Of a stretch of DNA of 64,000 nucleotides, positions 25,152-37,419 are shown one piece after another. The position numbers and the translations under genes are program-made. Each line of letters starts with the position of its first letter. Positions within the stretch are counted from its first letter, which is position 1. The stretch covers positions 5,545,378-5,609,377 of the forward strand of contig VUYV01000004.1 in NCBI GenBank assembly GCA_008711295.1, read 5' to 3'. The DNA is from Anarhynchus alexandrinus. Lineage: Eukaryota > Chordata > Aves > Charadriiformes > Charadriidae. Below the pieces are notes generated by a model that was given only the letters and a program-made list of their open reading frames with translations, had not been told where the DNA came from and did no database searches.

Positions 25152-25352
25152 AAGGACATGTCGCTAAAGCCTCAGGAGCGGAAGGAGAAATGGGAGAGGC
25201 ATCCAGGAAAGAAACCTAGAGAATCTGAAAACTGCGTGTCTGCTGAGCCGAGTGAAAATGGCCATAACAATGACGCTGGGAGCTCTGAGAGAGAGGCAGA
25301 AAGAGGCAAAGAACGGATGAAGAAGAAACTCCCCTTGAAGCTATCCAAACAG
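25152..25352 (+). CDS. FBRSL1: Internal coding exon of FBRSL1 (AUTS2 family), probably exon 2
   Basis: FBRSL1 is a nuclear paralogue of AUTS2; AUTS2-family proteins associate with non-canonical Polycomb PRC1 complexes and act in transcription during neural development. The exon is 201 bp, 67 codons, and starts and ends between codons. It opens with KDMSLKPQERKEKWER, continues with KKPRESENC and AEPSENG, and ends in a lysine-rich stretch (KERMKKKLPLKLSKQ). From memory, human FBRSL1 has a nearly identical block (KDMALKPHERKEKWER, then KKPRES and AEPSENG, ending SKQ), and AUTS2 has the looser DVALKPQERVEK. AUTS2 fits less well because it lacks the KEKWER and AEPSENG segments. The piece is hydrophilic, highly charged and probably disordered, with basic runs that could serve nuclear import. 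The acceptor has a 13-T tract and ends TTTACAG; the donor is CAG|GTAGGG. No neighbouring exon of the gene is visible, so it lies between two long introns. The exon number is inferred. Confidence 0.9.
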
Positions 25353-25376
25353 GTAGGGAACATATTTCTCATTTGA
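25353..25376 (+). promoter_or_regulatory. FBRSL1: Splice donor and in-frame read-through stop after the FBRSL1 exon
   Basis: The donor reads CAG|GTAGGG. If the intron were retained, the frame would add only seven residues (VGNIFLI) before TGA at 25374-25376. A retained-intron transcript would therefore encode a protein truncated just after this exon. Confidence 0.7.
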
Positions 25377-26362
25377 AGCGACTGTATCGTGGCGTTGGCC
25401 ACTGTGAAATGTTGTCCTGCTGGTAGGTTGGGGTTGTTAATGTAACTGGCTTCTCTGGTAACTTGTGCTGGTGAAAACAATGTCTCTTACAAGGCTTGTG
25501 GCCAAGTGCGCAAATCCTGTGTTGCGGGCAAGTTTCATAAGATAAAATGGAAGACCAGGTGTGCTGGATGATATAGGAAGGAAGGAGCAGACCTCCCTTG
25601 TATCCTACAGCTTTGAGAAAGTGCGGTAATTCACACCATAGGTTTGTGGCTCTTAATGGTCTTAGACATAAATAGAAATCATCAATCGGATCATAGCCTT
25701 CTTTGGAGAATGTGCACCTGGAAGTTGCAAAGGTGAATGTGTCCGTCTCATGAACCAAATTCATATGCCCCCAAAACAGTGTGTTGAAAAGGAGAGAATA
25801 TTCAAGTGTTTTAGAAGTGGAAAGTCAGTTTGGAGGAAGCTGTGCTCTGGGCAGTCTTTTCTCTGTGCCCTTCTAAAATGTGGTAGAGCATTAATGAATT
25901 AAGAGCTGTGATGCTGGAGGGAAAAATTGCGGAGACTCCGGTCTGAGCTGTGTACAGAGCTGGGGAGGTGACAAAGGAGAGGCACTATGGCTGGCAGGCT
26001 ATTTATCACTTAACTGCTGCTCAGCAGGGAGATTTGTTGGTGACTCAGTGCTCATTCATCAGTTTGAAATTCACATGGCACAGCAGCCTATGTCTATGAA
26101 CAAACGCTTTCCCAGTTGTCCCTTAACATGGTGGCAAATGGCAGCCAGTTGGAAGACCGGTGTACTTGACCCTCCAGTATTTGTTCTGAGCTAAGAAGTA
26201 CACTGGTGAAAAACTATTTTTTTATTCTTCGGGTTGCAGATAAAAAGAGCTGTTTACCCCAAGCACACCTTCTGTTCTGTGAAACTAGTTCTGTGTGTGC
26301 GACAGACAACAGAAGACTGAATTGTCCAGTTATGGGAAGTGTTTTTTCAGACTTTCAGTATT

Positions 26363-26412
26363 TTAGGATTTGAAAGGATCTTTAAGGTTATCTAGTGTAA
26401 ACCCCTGCATAA
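26363..26412 (-). mobile_element. Old CR1 3'-end fragment
   Basis: The plus-strand text 'ggatttgaaaggatcttta' then 'aggttatctagtgtaaac' and 'ccctgcat' is a diverged copy of the minus-strand CR1 3' region (ggttggaagggacctt, then agatcatctagtcca, then acccctgc). The terminal octamer repeats are lost and similarity fades after 26412, so the boundaries are approximate. Confidence 0.6.
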
Positions 26413-27939
26413 CTTCACCACCACACACAATCTTTTGTGATTGTGTTGTAGCATATTTGTTCAGAAGGGCTCATCACATTTTACCTTAGAAATTCTAATG
26501 GTCTGCTCGTGGCCCCACTCTTCTGGTGGCTAATTGTTTTCATTAACAAATTAGCAGACTTTTGTTTTCTTCCTTTTGATTAAAAAAATAGTTGGAATAA
26601 TGCAGTGCAAATACTTATGTAAAGATGCTAGTACTTTTCTGCTTGCAAATATTTAGGTAGCAAATCATGTAACCACACACTCCTAGTAAAATATTTGCCA
26701 GGTTTGTTTTCTTTTAACTCCCCAAAGTGATACCAAATGTTTTGGTTTTAGAGTCCTCAGTGTATATGCAGTTAAAATATATCAAGTTTCTTGTTTGTTT
26801 TTGCTAGTAGTTGAGTGGTGGGGTTTCAGTTCCCCCCTCTGGTTACAGGTGCAATGATTTTGTGCACAAATATTCACTCTGTGGAAATTAAAAGGACTTT
26901 TTATTATGGGTGAATAGATGCACGTTTTAGTTTCGATGAAGGTTTGAGCAACTAGGATCCTTTTCTTGGCATCCAAGCCCACAAAACCCTAAGCGTGTAT
27001 TTCACCAGAAGTCCCTGGCTTTGATATAAAACGTTTAGAAGCAATAGTGCTGGATGGCATTCCTGCCTGCTGCTTGCATCAGGATTGTGGCACTGTGCTT
27101 CATCAGCGCCTCTGCCTTTGTAAAGCTGCTGTTGGGTCAGGCTTTTTTATTTACATGAAAAGGCCCCAAACACCAATCCGGCGACCCTTGCAAAGTATAT
27201 ATAAAGCTGGCTCACTTTCTGCTCTGGTCCCTGGAGTAACCTTACAAATGCTCATGTTGATGCAACTGAGAGTGGTGCAATGCAAGCGTGGAAACACGGA
27301 GCACCGCAGGAGGTCATTAGGTCTCGATTGCCACCAAAATCTCTCTAACATGAAAGCCTGGCTTCACTAAATACTGCCTTTCTACAGGATAGAGAGTTGT
27401 TCCTTCAGGTCTAAAATTACTCTGGAGGGAGTTCAGTGCATTTCAGGGGTTTGCACTGTGGTGGGCATGTGAGGCCGCACTCAGCGGGACAGCGGGGAGG
27501 TCCCCTCATGCTGGAGCTGGGGCAGCCGGTTCCTCACCCGTGGCAGAGGAGGAAAGGGTGGTTAATAGTGACATCTTCTATATGGAACTTAAAACTTAAG
27601 TTCCAAGTAGTTGTGGCCACGAGGGATTTTGTGACACTTCCTTAGAAACCTTTGGGGTAAGAGGTTTTGTTACACTGGCCAGACTCCAGGTTCTGTAATT
27701 ATATGCTGCTGCATTAGTTTACCAAACGTTTAGATTATTTGTATTTCAGCTCTGAAAAATGAGGACACTGTTACCTGTTTCTTCTGGCTAGTGTTTGGCT
27801 ACCATCAGTGACTAAATAGGTTATTTGCTGCCACATTCATGAAAACCTGAATTCATCTTTCACTGTTTAATCTTTTTTTTTTCCTGTGAGTGTAAGTAAC
27901 AAACTCCAAAAAGAGCGAGGAGCTTGCATGAAGAGTGTA

Positions 27940-28420
27940 AAATAAAACCTGTGATGAGTGACTCATTAATAGCCTCTTTAAACAAGTCACAATTAGAATT
28001 CATCTTTTATTGAAATGGGAGTTTTTTAAAGTACCTTTTATTATCCTAGCTGATATAGTTGTGAAAACCAGACAAGTTTTCAGGTCTGTAAGGTTGATGA
28101 AAGTAGCAGTAAAATCTAAGCTAGATAAACTAGGCTATTCTTAGTTCAAACTAATTATGCAAATGATATAGACAAGTTCAATAATTTTTCCCTTTTTAAT
28201 AACCACAAAGTTCACACCTAGAATTCTGGCATTTCCTGCCAAGCTGTCTAGACAAATTGGCTGTAATACTAAGTTTCCCGGAATTTGGGGGTGATTTTTG
28301 CATCTCAGGGTTATTAAACATAGGTTTATACCTAATTTGGAAAGCTTACTGTAATTAATGCTAATTATATTGAGATGTTGCTTAGAAATTACAGTTCAAT
28401 TTGAAGCTTTCCTTATACTC
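27940..28420. promoter_or_regulatory. Candidate conserved non-coding element with AP-1, octamer and homeodomain motifs
   Basis: This AT-rich block without repeats contains an exact AP-1 site TGACTCA (27959-27965), an exact octamer ATGCAAAT (28157-28164) next to CTAATT, and several TAAT/ATTA cores including 'gtaattaatgctaattat' near 28350. Such motif density is common in developmental enhancers in AUTS2-family introns. Conservation itself cannot be judged from one sequence. Confidence 0.3.
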
Positions 28421-31400
28421 ATCCCTTCTCTTCACAATGCTACTGAATTGTCGTCTTTTCTGCGCAGCCTCCTCTAATAAATCAAATTGGGCATTATAAT
28501 TATGGCATTCTGCTAATCCTTGTAGAGAGGTGCAAAGTGGTAAGCTGATTCGAGTGCCAGGTTGTCTGCTTTGTTTAGAAAATTAGATTAATACTTCACT
28601 CCTTTTGACAAAGCATCCAGATTCATATTTGCTCCTGAATATTTGGTTCTTCTGTACCTCAGGCTTGGGGAAAGCGTTGCAGGAGCCAATCTGTCCTTTC
28701 CAGCCTATTACTCCAACTGTGTATAAAAATCATTCAAACACACTTATCTCCTGCTGTAGCCAAGCAGGGGGAACAAAGGGCATTGCAAATAATCATAGGT
28801 CCTCTGGTCAAAGATTTGTCAGGATTTGGGGCTGTTCTCGATGCGTGTGCACAGGGAAAGCAGCTGTGCTCTGATGGGAGACCGCGGCACCGCTCACAGT
28901 CATCGGGGGTATGTCAGGGAATAAGAAAATGTTTTAGCGTAGCCAGAGCGGCCTGCAGTAAAGCTTGCCTCTTTGGAAGTGTGTAGTTGCCTCCAACACA
29001 GGAACATTTATTGGAAATTGAGTCATTGCCTTTTTTAAAAAGCCATGTCTGAGTCTGACCCAGTGGTTGTGGAAGGGAATCCCCACAGCGGCTGCAGACA
29101 GTGCCGGTGGGGGAGAAAAGCTCAACATCCCTCTAAATGGTTCCTCTATGGTTGGGTGTATAATTCACTTAGATGAAGAGGTAGATACAAGATGAAACCT
29201 CTCAGTTCCAGTTATGCTTCCTTGTGTTGTCCTAAGTCATTCTTCTAGTTTTTGGAGAGTCACCCTTTGAACTTTGAGTCTGTCTTTCGTTAGCCTTAGC
29301 TGAGCTGTTTTTGCTCTTTGCTGGGTTCAATTTTTGGAGCTGCTTATGCTTTGGAATGTCTGAGCAGCCTGGGGCCACCCTGGAAGTCGAACGGTGGGTT
29401 TTTTTCTGAGCTTCAGGACCCATTGCTATTTCTGTATGTAGACTAAAAATGGGCTGACCTCCTTCTGAAAAGGGTTGGTGCTAATAAGAAAGAGTTGCTG
29501 ATATTTCAAGTTAAGCTTAACCTCAAGCTCTGTGGTTAGTCAGCTCCGGAGCATCACGGTGTGTTGAATATGTTTAGATGTTAAATGCGGCTGTAATAAC
29601 ACTCTGTTCTGCAAATAGTCATTTGTCATGAAGATGAGTGTCTTACACCTCCTCCTTCCTTTTTCTCACCCTCTGTTTAAATCACCCAAGATGAGGAAGA
29701 GTCTCAAAGAAGCTGAGGAGAACAGGGTGGTGGTGTAGCACGTATTTAGTGCTCATAAATAGCGTGCTGGGTTTGGAGCATGGGAGGAAAGGGCAAGAGA
29801 GCTAACGCTGTCATGTTGCTCTGGAGGTGTGACATCTCTGTGACTTCAGCAGAGCTTCCCGGAGGGAGGGAAAGCGGAGTTAATTCCTGTGTCTCATTCA
29901 CTCCCCGGCCTTCGTCACACTGCTGAGCGTTATTGATGATTAATGTATATTGTTGCCGTGGCTCTTGCTGGACTGGAACTGCTAAATTACATTAACATGT
30001 TTGATTACCTATTCATGTGATTTTTTTGTGATGCTCATCAGCTCGTTATCCAACATTCAATGATGAATGTAACACCCTTCCCTGCCCCCCAGGGGAGCAC
30101 CACTCTGGATTACTGCTGATCTGAGCTAAAGGTGATGCGCTAAGTCATTTTCCAGCCAGGATGCACATTGTTTCTTCTGATGTCTAGGTGAAAATTGATA
30201 GCTTGGCTTCAAACCAGTTACATACCCCTGGTCCCTTTTTCTGTGTTGGTGGTGGTATTGAAAGGCTGTGGGACTTTTATCAAGGTAGAATGAAACAGTC
30301 TAGAAACTTGTCTGGCTAAATACCTTACGTGGAATAATTCCTTTGGCATCACACTGCTTGTGCTGCTGGTTAGGCAATACGAGCATGTAGGTGCTTGATT
30401 TTTATTTGTATTTTTCTACATAATGATAAATGGTAAATCGAAAACGTGGATGTGCTTTGGGGGCTGGAGGCAGAGCGTTTGCTTAGTGATGCAGAGTTCA
30501 GAGACTGAAATGTACCTTTCTTAGCTGAGGTTCAGCAGCCATGTAGGAGAGTGAGTCCGAAAAATAACCTTTGGAGTCTTTGTCTATAGGCCGGAGGACA
30601 GGTTTGGATATGCGTGTCCTTTCATGTCTCAATAATGTAGCATTTGGAAGCTGAATTGTGTCTAAGAGGGTCTAAACATAATAGTTACTTATTCTGTTAC
30701 CTTCAGTATCTCAGGCTATTAAAAGCAAATGAATTCTAGACAGCCAATGTACNGAAAGGTTACCTTTAATGTGGGTTTTGGGGATTGGTTTGGTTTGGTG
30801 TGTGCTGCTTTGGTGTTTGCACTTCACTGCTTTTGAACACTGAAATTATACAAACCGGTTTCTTTTTGGTTCTAATTGATGTTACCCTTTTTGTTAGCAG
30901 ATATTGTTATTTAAATGTTCTTTGAAACTAAACAACAAAGCAAAAGGGAAAAAAAGTCCATTTTCTTTTAATCAGGAAAATGTTGCTTCATGTATTCCTT
31001 AAAACCAGGATCCATTTCTACCTTTGTAAGTACAAGAATTTACAATTTGGACATGAAAGCTCTGTACCAATTAGTTTTAAGTGCGCATTTATGATTGCTG
31101 GGAGAGTTGGGCTGTTAACATAGCGCACGTTATCTGCGTGAAGTCTCTCTACTGCTGACTCCAGCCAGGCTGGCTGGGATCCCGGGGAGGTGGCCTGGGC
31201 TGGGGCTTGCGTTCCCTTCGGCTTGAGCCAAGGCCAGCGGTGGAGACCCACTCGGCGAGGTGTGGGGCTCTGATGCAGCGAAGCCTTTCCAAGCACGTGC
31301 TCGCTTTTACACATGTGAACAGTCTCGCTGGCTTCAAAGCTCCTAATGAGGTTGTAGTGCCGGGGGCCCTGTCCCGGGGGATTTCGGAGGAGGTCCTTGT

Positions 31401-32944
31401 TTCCGGCTGAGTAGGGCCGCACGGCACAGGCACAGATGGCCTTGCCTTGCTCTCTCACGCTAATCTGCAAGGGCAGAGACTTCACAGCTGCCTGGGAAAC
31501 CACTGGGGAGTAACGGTGCAAAGTACTGAAATGGGCAATACAGTATTTAGTCATTAGGTTTGCTAATCCAAGGCCTAAAATCAGCCTCATTTCAATCAAT
31601 AGCAATCTGTTTGCACTGTCAGGAACTAATTTAAAAATCTGCTTTAAGTCCTGGTTAGGCACTTGGTATTCTGTTTTCTGCATCAAAGTCGAGGGGAAGC
31701 AGTGGGCATAGCACAGCAGTGGCAGGAGGAGGAAAATTCCTTTGTAAATAAATACTGGATGTTTATTTCCCAAACGAAACCCTGCTATTACAAAGAAGTG
31801 CTGTTGTTCTTGCTAAATTTATCCAGGAATTCATCGAGATTCCTGAAGAGGCTGCAGAGCCCACTCTGTAACAGAGAGAGAACTTTGTGTTGTGTTTTGT
31901 TTGTTCAGTGTTTCTTTAAAGTGCTGTGTGAACCTTAGACAATTAAGGTTTGCATTATAGCTGTGGCACAGGTAACTTCGTCATGGGATTGCAGCTACCT
32001 TTCGAAAGCAACAGCCCAACTTTCTTGACAGATCCCTGTAACATACTGTGCTTCAGGAGGAGTAGTGCAAACTGGTGCCATAAAACCAGTGGGAACTCTG
32101 ACAGGAGAAGGCCTTTGCTTAAGCTGGAGAAATGTATTTCAAAACCCTCTGCAGTTCTGGTAGGAAAACATAAATGGAGGAGACCATGTTTATTAGAATG
32201 GGGGGGGGGGGGAATCCAGCTGTTTTTAGACTAACGCTGAAGCATGAAACAGAAGCATATACTGGATTTTACTACACTGCAAATATTATTTTCTGAATGG
32301 AGTTATGTAAAGTGTGTTTTGGCTGCTGACAGTGTTTCATGTAGGAGAACGTGGCTTTGTCTTTTTCACTGATGTAGTGAAATACTTGTCCGGACCAGTG
32401 GGTTCCCTTTTTGTAGCTGACTCTCACTTGCCAGTGTTGCTGCTCCACGTGCCCCACTTGTCCCTGCTCCTGTAGGACTTGCCTGATCCTCCCGGAGAGG
32501 CTCAGCTGCCTCTGAGCGCAGCTCCTTGGTGTGCCCCAGCCCAGGAGCGTGGCTGTGGGATGCTGGCTGTGCTGGCTCGGGCAGGGATTGCCCACCTGGA
32601 CCAGCACCTTACTGCTGGGGGCTTTGCTTGGGTGGGGACTTGCTCATGGGTGGCAGAGCAAGCGGAGGTTGGGTGGCTGTGCGGATGGGGATGCAGCGTC
32701 TTGCCACATGCACTCTGCTCCCTGCTTTGTATTTAAAGATCATAACGCTGTTATGATGGCACCGACCCTGCTGTGTTCAGAACCAAACCCTGAGGTTTTG
32801 CCCGCGGCACTGGCTTCTACCTTCTTTGTCCCTGCTTTTCCTCTTCTCCAAAATTCCTGTCTGTCCCCATTCACCTCTCCCACTTAACAGCATTTGGCCA
32901 ACAGCAATGTGTTCAGGCCTCCAGATGGCTGCTGGCATTTTTAA
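28421..32944. other. Intron sequence with one candidate enhancer block and a CpG-containing GC-rich stretch
   Basis: A motif-rich AT block lies at about 29890-30070 and a GC-rich, CpG-containing stretch at about 31150-31440, inside a long minus-strand frame (31018-31683). One undetermined base is at 30753. Nothing else was recognised. Confidence 0.55.
32200..32212 (+). repeat. Poly-G run (13 G)
   Basis: Thirteen consecutive G's in otherwise unique intron sequence. Confidence 0.85.
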
Positions 32945-33115
32945 CATGTGTTAGAGCAGGTCTAGAGAGCACAGTGATTAAAGCACTGGATGCTGCCAGT
33001 GCTTTCTCTGCGTAGGGACTTCTTACGCTACCTCTAGTGGAGCTGAACCACAGCGTCTTCAGGGGCCTTATGTCTCCGTCTCAGTTCCCCATCTGAGAAG
33101 ATGCGATAGCTGCAG
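32945..33115 (+). mobile_element. MIR-like ancient SINE fragment
   Basis: The stretch contains 'gagcacagtgattaaagcac', resembling the MIR 5' part (agtgGttAgAGCac), and ends with 'gtctcagttccccatctga', resembling the tRNA-unrelated core and 3' segment (CTCAGTTTCCCCATCTGTAA). The middle is poorly preserved. The spacing between the two ends is close to that expected of MIR. Confidence 0.5.
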
Positions 33116-34412
33116 ACCCAGCGAAGTGTGGCTGAACAGACTCGGTAACTAGAGGCGCACACAGACGTTTCATAAACGGAGCAATCTGGAGGAAGCTGCT
33201 GAGAGCAGCTCTCATCTCACAAGACTCCTCCCTAGCAAACAGGGAAGCCTTGACCTGGCATTCCTGGTGTTTTCAAAGTTAAAAAAGGTCAGAAAATTGG
33301 AGTGATAGGACGATAGTGAAGTCACACTGCTACAGTAAGAAAGTTATGTTATATGTATGTGAAGAATCAAACCAATTATAAGCTCCATGTTTTAAAACTC
33401 CTGCAGGTCACCTTTAACTTCTCTGTCTGCAGTTAGATGACTGATAAGGACCTTAGGTCACATTTGCTTAAATATAGCCTCAGACACGAGCAGAAAAAAG
33501 AGAAACAAGGCAATCCTCTCTTCTCGCTGCTGTTCTGGAAGTAGCTGTGAATGAATCTCATTACAATGGCTTCTTTTGAAAGTAAGAAATAAAAAGCAAA
33601 TTTCATTGCTAACAACTTATGTGGCATCAGACACTATAAAAAAAGGTTGTTGTTGGTCATTGGTTACATTGTTATAAGAGAAGAACTAAATGGTTTGTAA
33701 TTTAGAGAAGGGGATTTAATTACATGAAGTAATTTACGGGAAGCTATAACCACTTGTATCTTTTTCTCTGTTGAATTTAATTGGTTGACACAATGTACAA
33801 AGTCGTCTTTCTTTTCCTTCTTTCCTCCTCTCATTTTTTGTTTCATTTGTATATTTGCTTTTAGAGAAGAGAAGGCACCAAGATAGAGAGCTTCTGTTGT
33901 GTCTCGTGATTTTAGCAAATTGAAGAATGGAGAAACACAGTACTGTTTGAATGGTGCTCTGTCTCTGACTAGTCCTGCTAGTGTGTGCTGTTTGAAGAGA
34001 TTCAGAGCTTTGGCTGGAGGGTTTTCTTGTACGTGTCTTCACGACGGTGAGATAAGGCACATTCTGGGTGTCCTCTGAGGTGTGTAGAGCCCCTTTTCCT
34101 GGGTGTTATGGAGATGCCGCAGAAGAGGCTAGGACCTAGAAGCAGCTGAAGCAGCCATGGCCTTTTTGCATGTTGTTTTTTCTGGTTTAGACAAGAAGTG
34201 TCTAAAGGGCTATTCCATCTTGATTTGAGCACTGGCTGCCTAGTATTTTAGTTAGCTTTGTGCAGGGGTTTGGGATCTGTTACTTAATTGTAGACCCTGT
34301 TCTTGGGCTTGCACCAAATATCTGCAATAAAATACAAAGCCTCTGAATGGCAGCAGGTAGAGTATGGTTTCTTATGATCATCCCTGTAATTTTTGGGATC
34401 ATCACAGGTATT

Positions 34413-34426
34413 TGTGTGTGTGTGTG
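34413..34426 (+). repeat. Short TG dinucleotide repeat
   Basis: Seven TG units. A similar run of about seven units lies at 12934-12947. Confidence 0.75.
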
Positions 34427-37396
34427 AAACAAGTGTAGTAGATGTAGACGGACAATATTCTTCCTCTAGCATGCTTGTCACTATAATAACTAAACCATCT
34501 GTGCAGCTCCAGTCTAAACTGAGCTGATTTAAAACAAACATAAAAATGACATCCCAATGTCACTTGTGGTTGAGGCAGAATAAATGTCTTTTTCATGAGA
34601 TACTGTTGCTTTCAACATGCAGAACTTGTCCTTGCTTACTGCTGGCCATGGATCTCCATTTCTGCAAGAGGCTGCTGGGATTGGTGCACCAGGAGCTGCA
34701 GCAGAATCGCTTTGGCAGTTGCCAGTCTTTGCCTGAAGTCATTTAATGGCACTGGTCCAGCTCACTTGGCTTTCCTCATGGAAGCGTATCAAAGATGATG
34801 CTGTTTTCCACCTCTCGGTTGCTCTTGCCTCACAAACTGCAGCCTCGGGCAGTGTTACCCACATCCCTCGACCTCTTTGCAGTGTGGATTCTTAAGGGAG
34901 CTAATTTTCATACTTCTGCCTGATGGATGGTTTTCACGAGCTGTTGAGAATATACACAGCTTGAGTAAGCACGTCTTTGGTTTGAAGACATCTCTTAGGT
35001 AAAATAAGCACTTCTTTTTTTTCCCTTTAGTCCTTCAAGCAAGGTTACTAGTAGCTCTTCAGGTGAATGCCATGGCACTATTTATTTGGTGAAGTCAGTC
35101 CATGAAACCTGTGCTATTTTCTCTAACATTTTGTCTAAAAGAAACTGAAGAATTAAATAAAGCCAGCAGGGGTTTGTGATAGATTTAGAGCTCTTCCAAG
35201 CTTACTGGTTGAGGGAGTCCTCAGGCGTAGTCAGGTATGTACGTATCTTTTAACTCAAGAGTTGAAATATGCCCTGTCTGTATGTAGGTTTTTCCAGCTG
35301 TTAGCACTGTAAATTGATTCTCAAATTTTTAGAAGTTGAGCCTTGAAATTAATTTATTTTAAAAAGAAAAATCCTAGCAAGGAGGATATTTTGAATGTTA
35401 AGTTTAGAATTATATATATAAACTCTTATTGTTATAGGCAAAAGGGTTTTTCTTCCTCTTTTTTCTGGTAGCTTTCTCTCAGTTTTGTTTCTTTTCAGTT
35501 GGAGTTGTTGAGATTACAAAGCAAAGTACTATTTGGGTAGCTGCTGGATTCTGAAAGTTAGTGTCTAAAGTCAATTATGTAAATATGTGCAGGTTTTTTA
35601 ATTTAAAAACAAATCTTCCGTCTTCACCCTTCCTTCCACATTCCACTTTCTGGTTAAGGGCTTTGATTTCGGCACTAGGGAAGGGAGCACAGGCTCGATT
35701 CTTCCTTCAGCTGCAGATCCAATGCAAGTTAAAGTTGAAGATGAGTAATAGGTTTCATTTTGCATTCTCTGATGTTTCCTCTCAGAACCTTTCTTGACTC
35801 ATTGACATGGAATTGCAAAAACAGGGAAAAAACCTTTTCCGGGGAAATTTTATCCACTGGAATGATAGTGCTAAAAGAATCCAAGGACGAGATAATGGAT
35901 CAAGTAGTGGATGCTGTCCAGGGCAGCTTGAATAACAGTGCCGTGATGAATAGCCCTCTGATGCTGTAGTATTGCAGCCTCCTGGACCTAAGGTGGTGCT
36001 GGATCTCATAAAGTTGTCTTTCTCTTGCTTCTCAAAACTTTTGAGTTGCCGTAGGGCAATATTTTGTAACTTAACGTGACATTTATTGGCTGTAGTGTCA
36101 GTCATAGGTATCTTTTTGGAGTTAGTGTCTCAGTCCTTTAGGATGGAAGGTGGAGATAGTTCAGCTGGTCAGATGGGTCTGCTGTGGAGTATGTCGGCAG
36201 CTTTAATGTGAAAAAAATAAATGTGCTTTCCAGTTATTTTTCAGGTCATGTGGAGCAATTTCAGTGTATAAAGGTAAACAGGGATGACACAAAGGAACAG
36301 AGTCATATTGCAAGTTTTGCCTGAATTGAGATTTTTTTTAACTTGCTCCTCATTTGTACACGTGCTCTTTTTCTGCCAGTTGCATACTGCCAAAACTAAT
36401 AATGTAAAAATGAAAAAGTTATTCTTTGCTTACCATGTAGGAAATAATCCCTACAGCAGAGAACAAAGTCTAGATCCACAAAACCTGAACCGCATTCTGA
36501 AAAGCTGAATTCCGTGTTTTCCCAGCACGCGTCCGTGCTTTCCTGCAAGAGGGGTTGGCAGTTCGGCCGTGAGCCTCACTGGGGGACGTGGTGGCGTCAT
36601 GGCCGCATGCCATTTTAGATTGCTTCTCCATTTTTGTCTCTTGCTTTCCTTGCAACTGGCTCGTTTTGTTCATAAAGCAGCTTGTAATTGAGTGTTTACA
36701 AGCAGTGTTTCTTGTGCATAACTGCCTAGCTGAGGGGAATAACAATTTGGGTCTGAATTTCAACCCTCCTTTGTCACTGTCCTATCATCGTCAGTGGCGG
36801 TGCTGTTTCTGCTTAAAGGGAAAGATGGATTAAAATTGTTTCAGGGTATGGCTCTGGAGTGGGGAACGCATGCTCTTTGAAGAAGCTTGTAACTGTTCCT
36901 TGTGGCCCACGCTGTCTTTGTTCATGTTTTGGTTTTGGACCACACCAAGGTGCGTGCTAATTGCCATGTGTGGTGACTGCTGGGGTTTTAGTGGCGGAGT
37001 CTGCTGATTTAGAGGGGATTTTATTTCAGTTATATGAAATGTAAAGGTTGGAGTTTTGTCAGGTTTTAAGCCTTTTCTAGCCGTCGTGTGGGGTGATACG
37101 GTGTAGGCTGTAGCTGTCCTAATCTGGGAACATGGTTGGAGTTCAGTCTTCATGGGTTGAAACCTACAGTGCAGACAGAGCTTGTGTTATCAAAATAAAA
37201 GTCTCATTTAGCTCTAGGATCAAGCTTTTTAGTTCAGGCAGTGTGTGGGTGTTTCAATTGTCCGTGCCAAAACCCTTCTGCAAATTATGCCAACTGGGCA
37301 GGGTGTGGAGGGAACAGAAGCAATGAAGTTATGCACGAGTAAGGAACAGCTCAGGCTTTATTTAGACCCATTATAGGTCATTTGCAAAGGGTACTC

Positions 37397-37419
37397 TTTT
37401 TTTTTGGGGGGGGGGGGGG
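37397..37419 (+). repeat. T9-G14 homopolymer junction
   Basis: Nine T's (37397-37405) run straight into fourteen G's (37406-37419). The length of such runs is prone to sequencing error. Confidence 0.85.

Noticed and set aside
25369..25764. 131-codon minus-strand frame just after the FBRSL1 exon
   Set aside because: Antisense to the start of the intron, no homology recognised.
31684..31773. Hydrophobic, signal-peptide-like N-terminus on the long minus-strand frame
   Set aside because: The extension begins at a TTG codon (31771-31773 reads CAA on the plus strand), not ATG. The first ATG is at 31683, after the hydrophobic segment, so a secreted product is not supported.
35012..35030. Acceptor-like 'ttttttttccctttag'
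   Set aside because: The sequence behind it has early stops in all frames and no family match.
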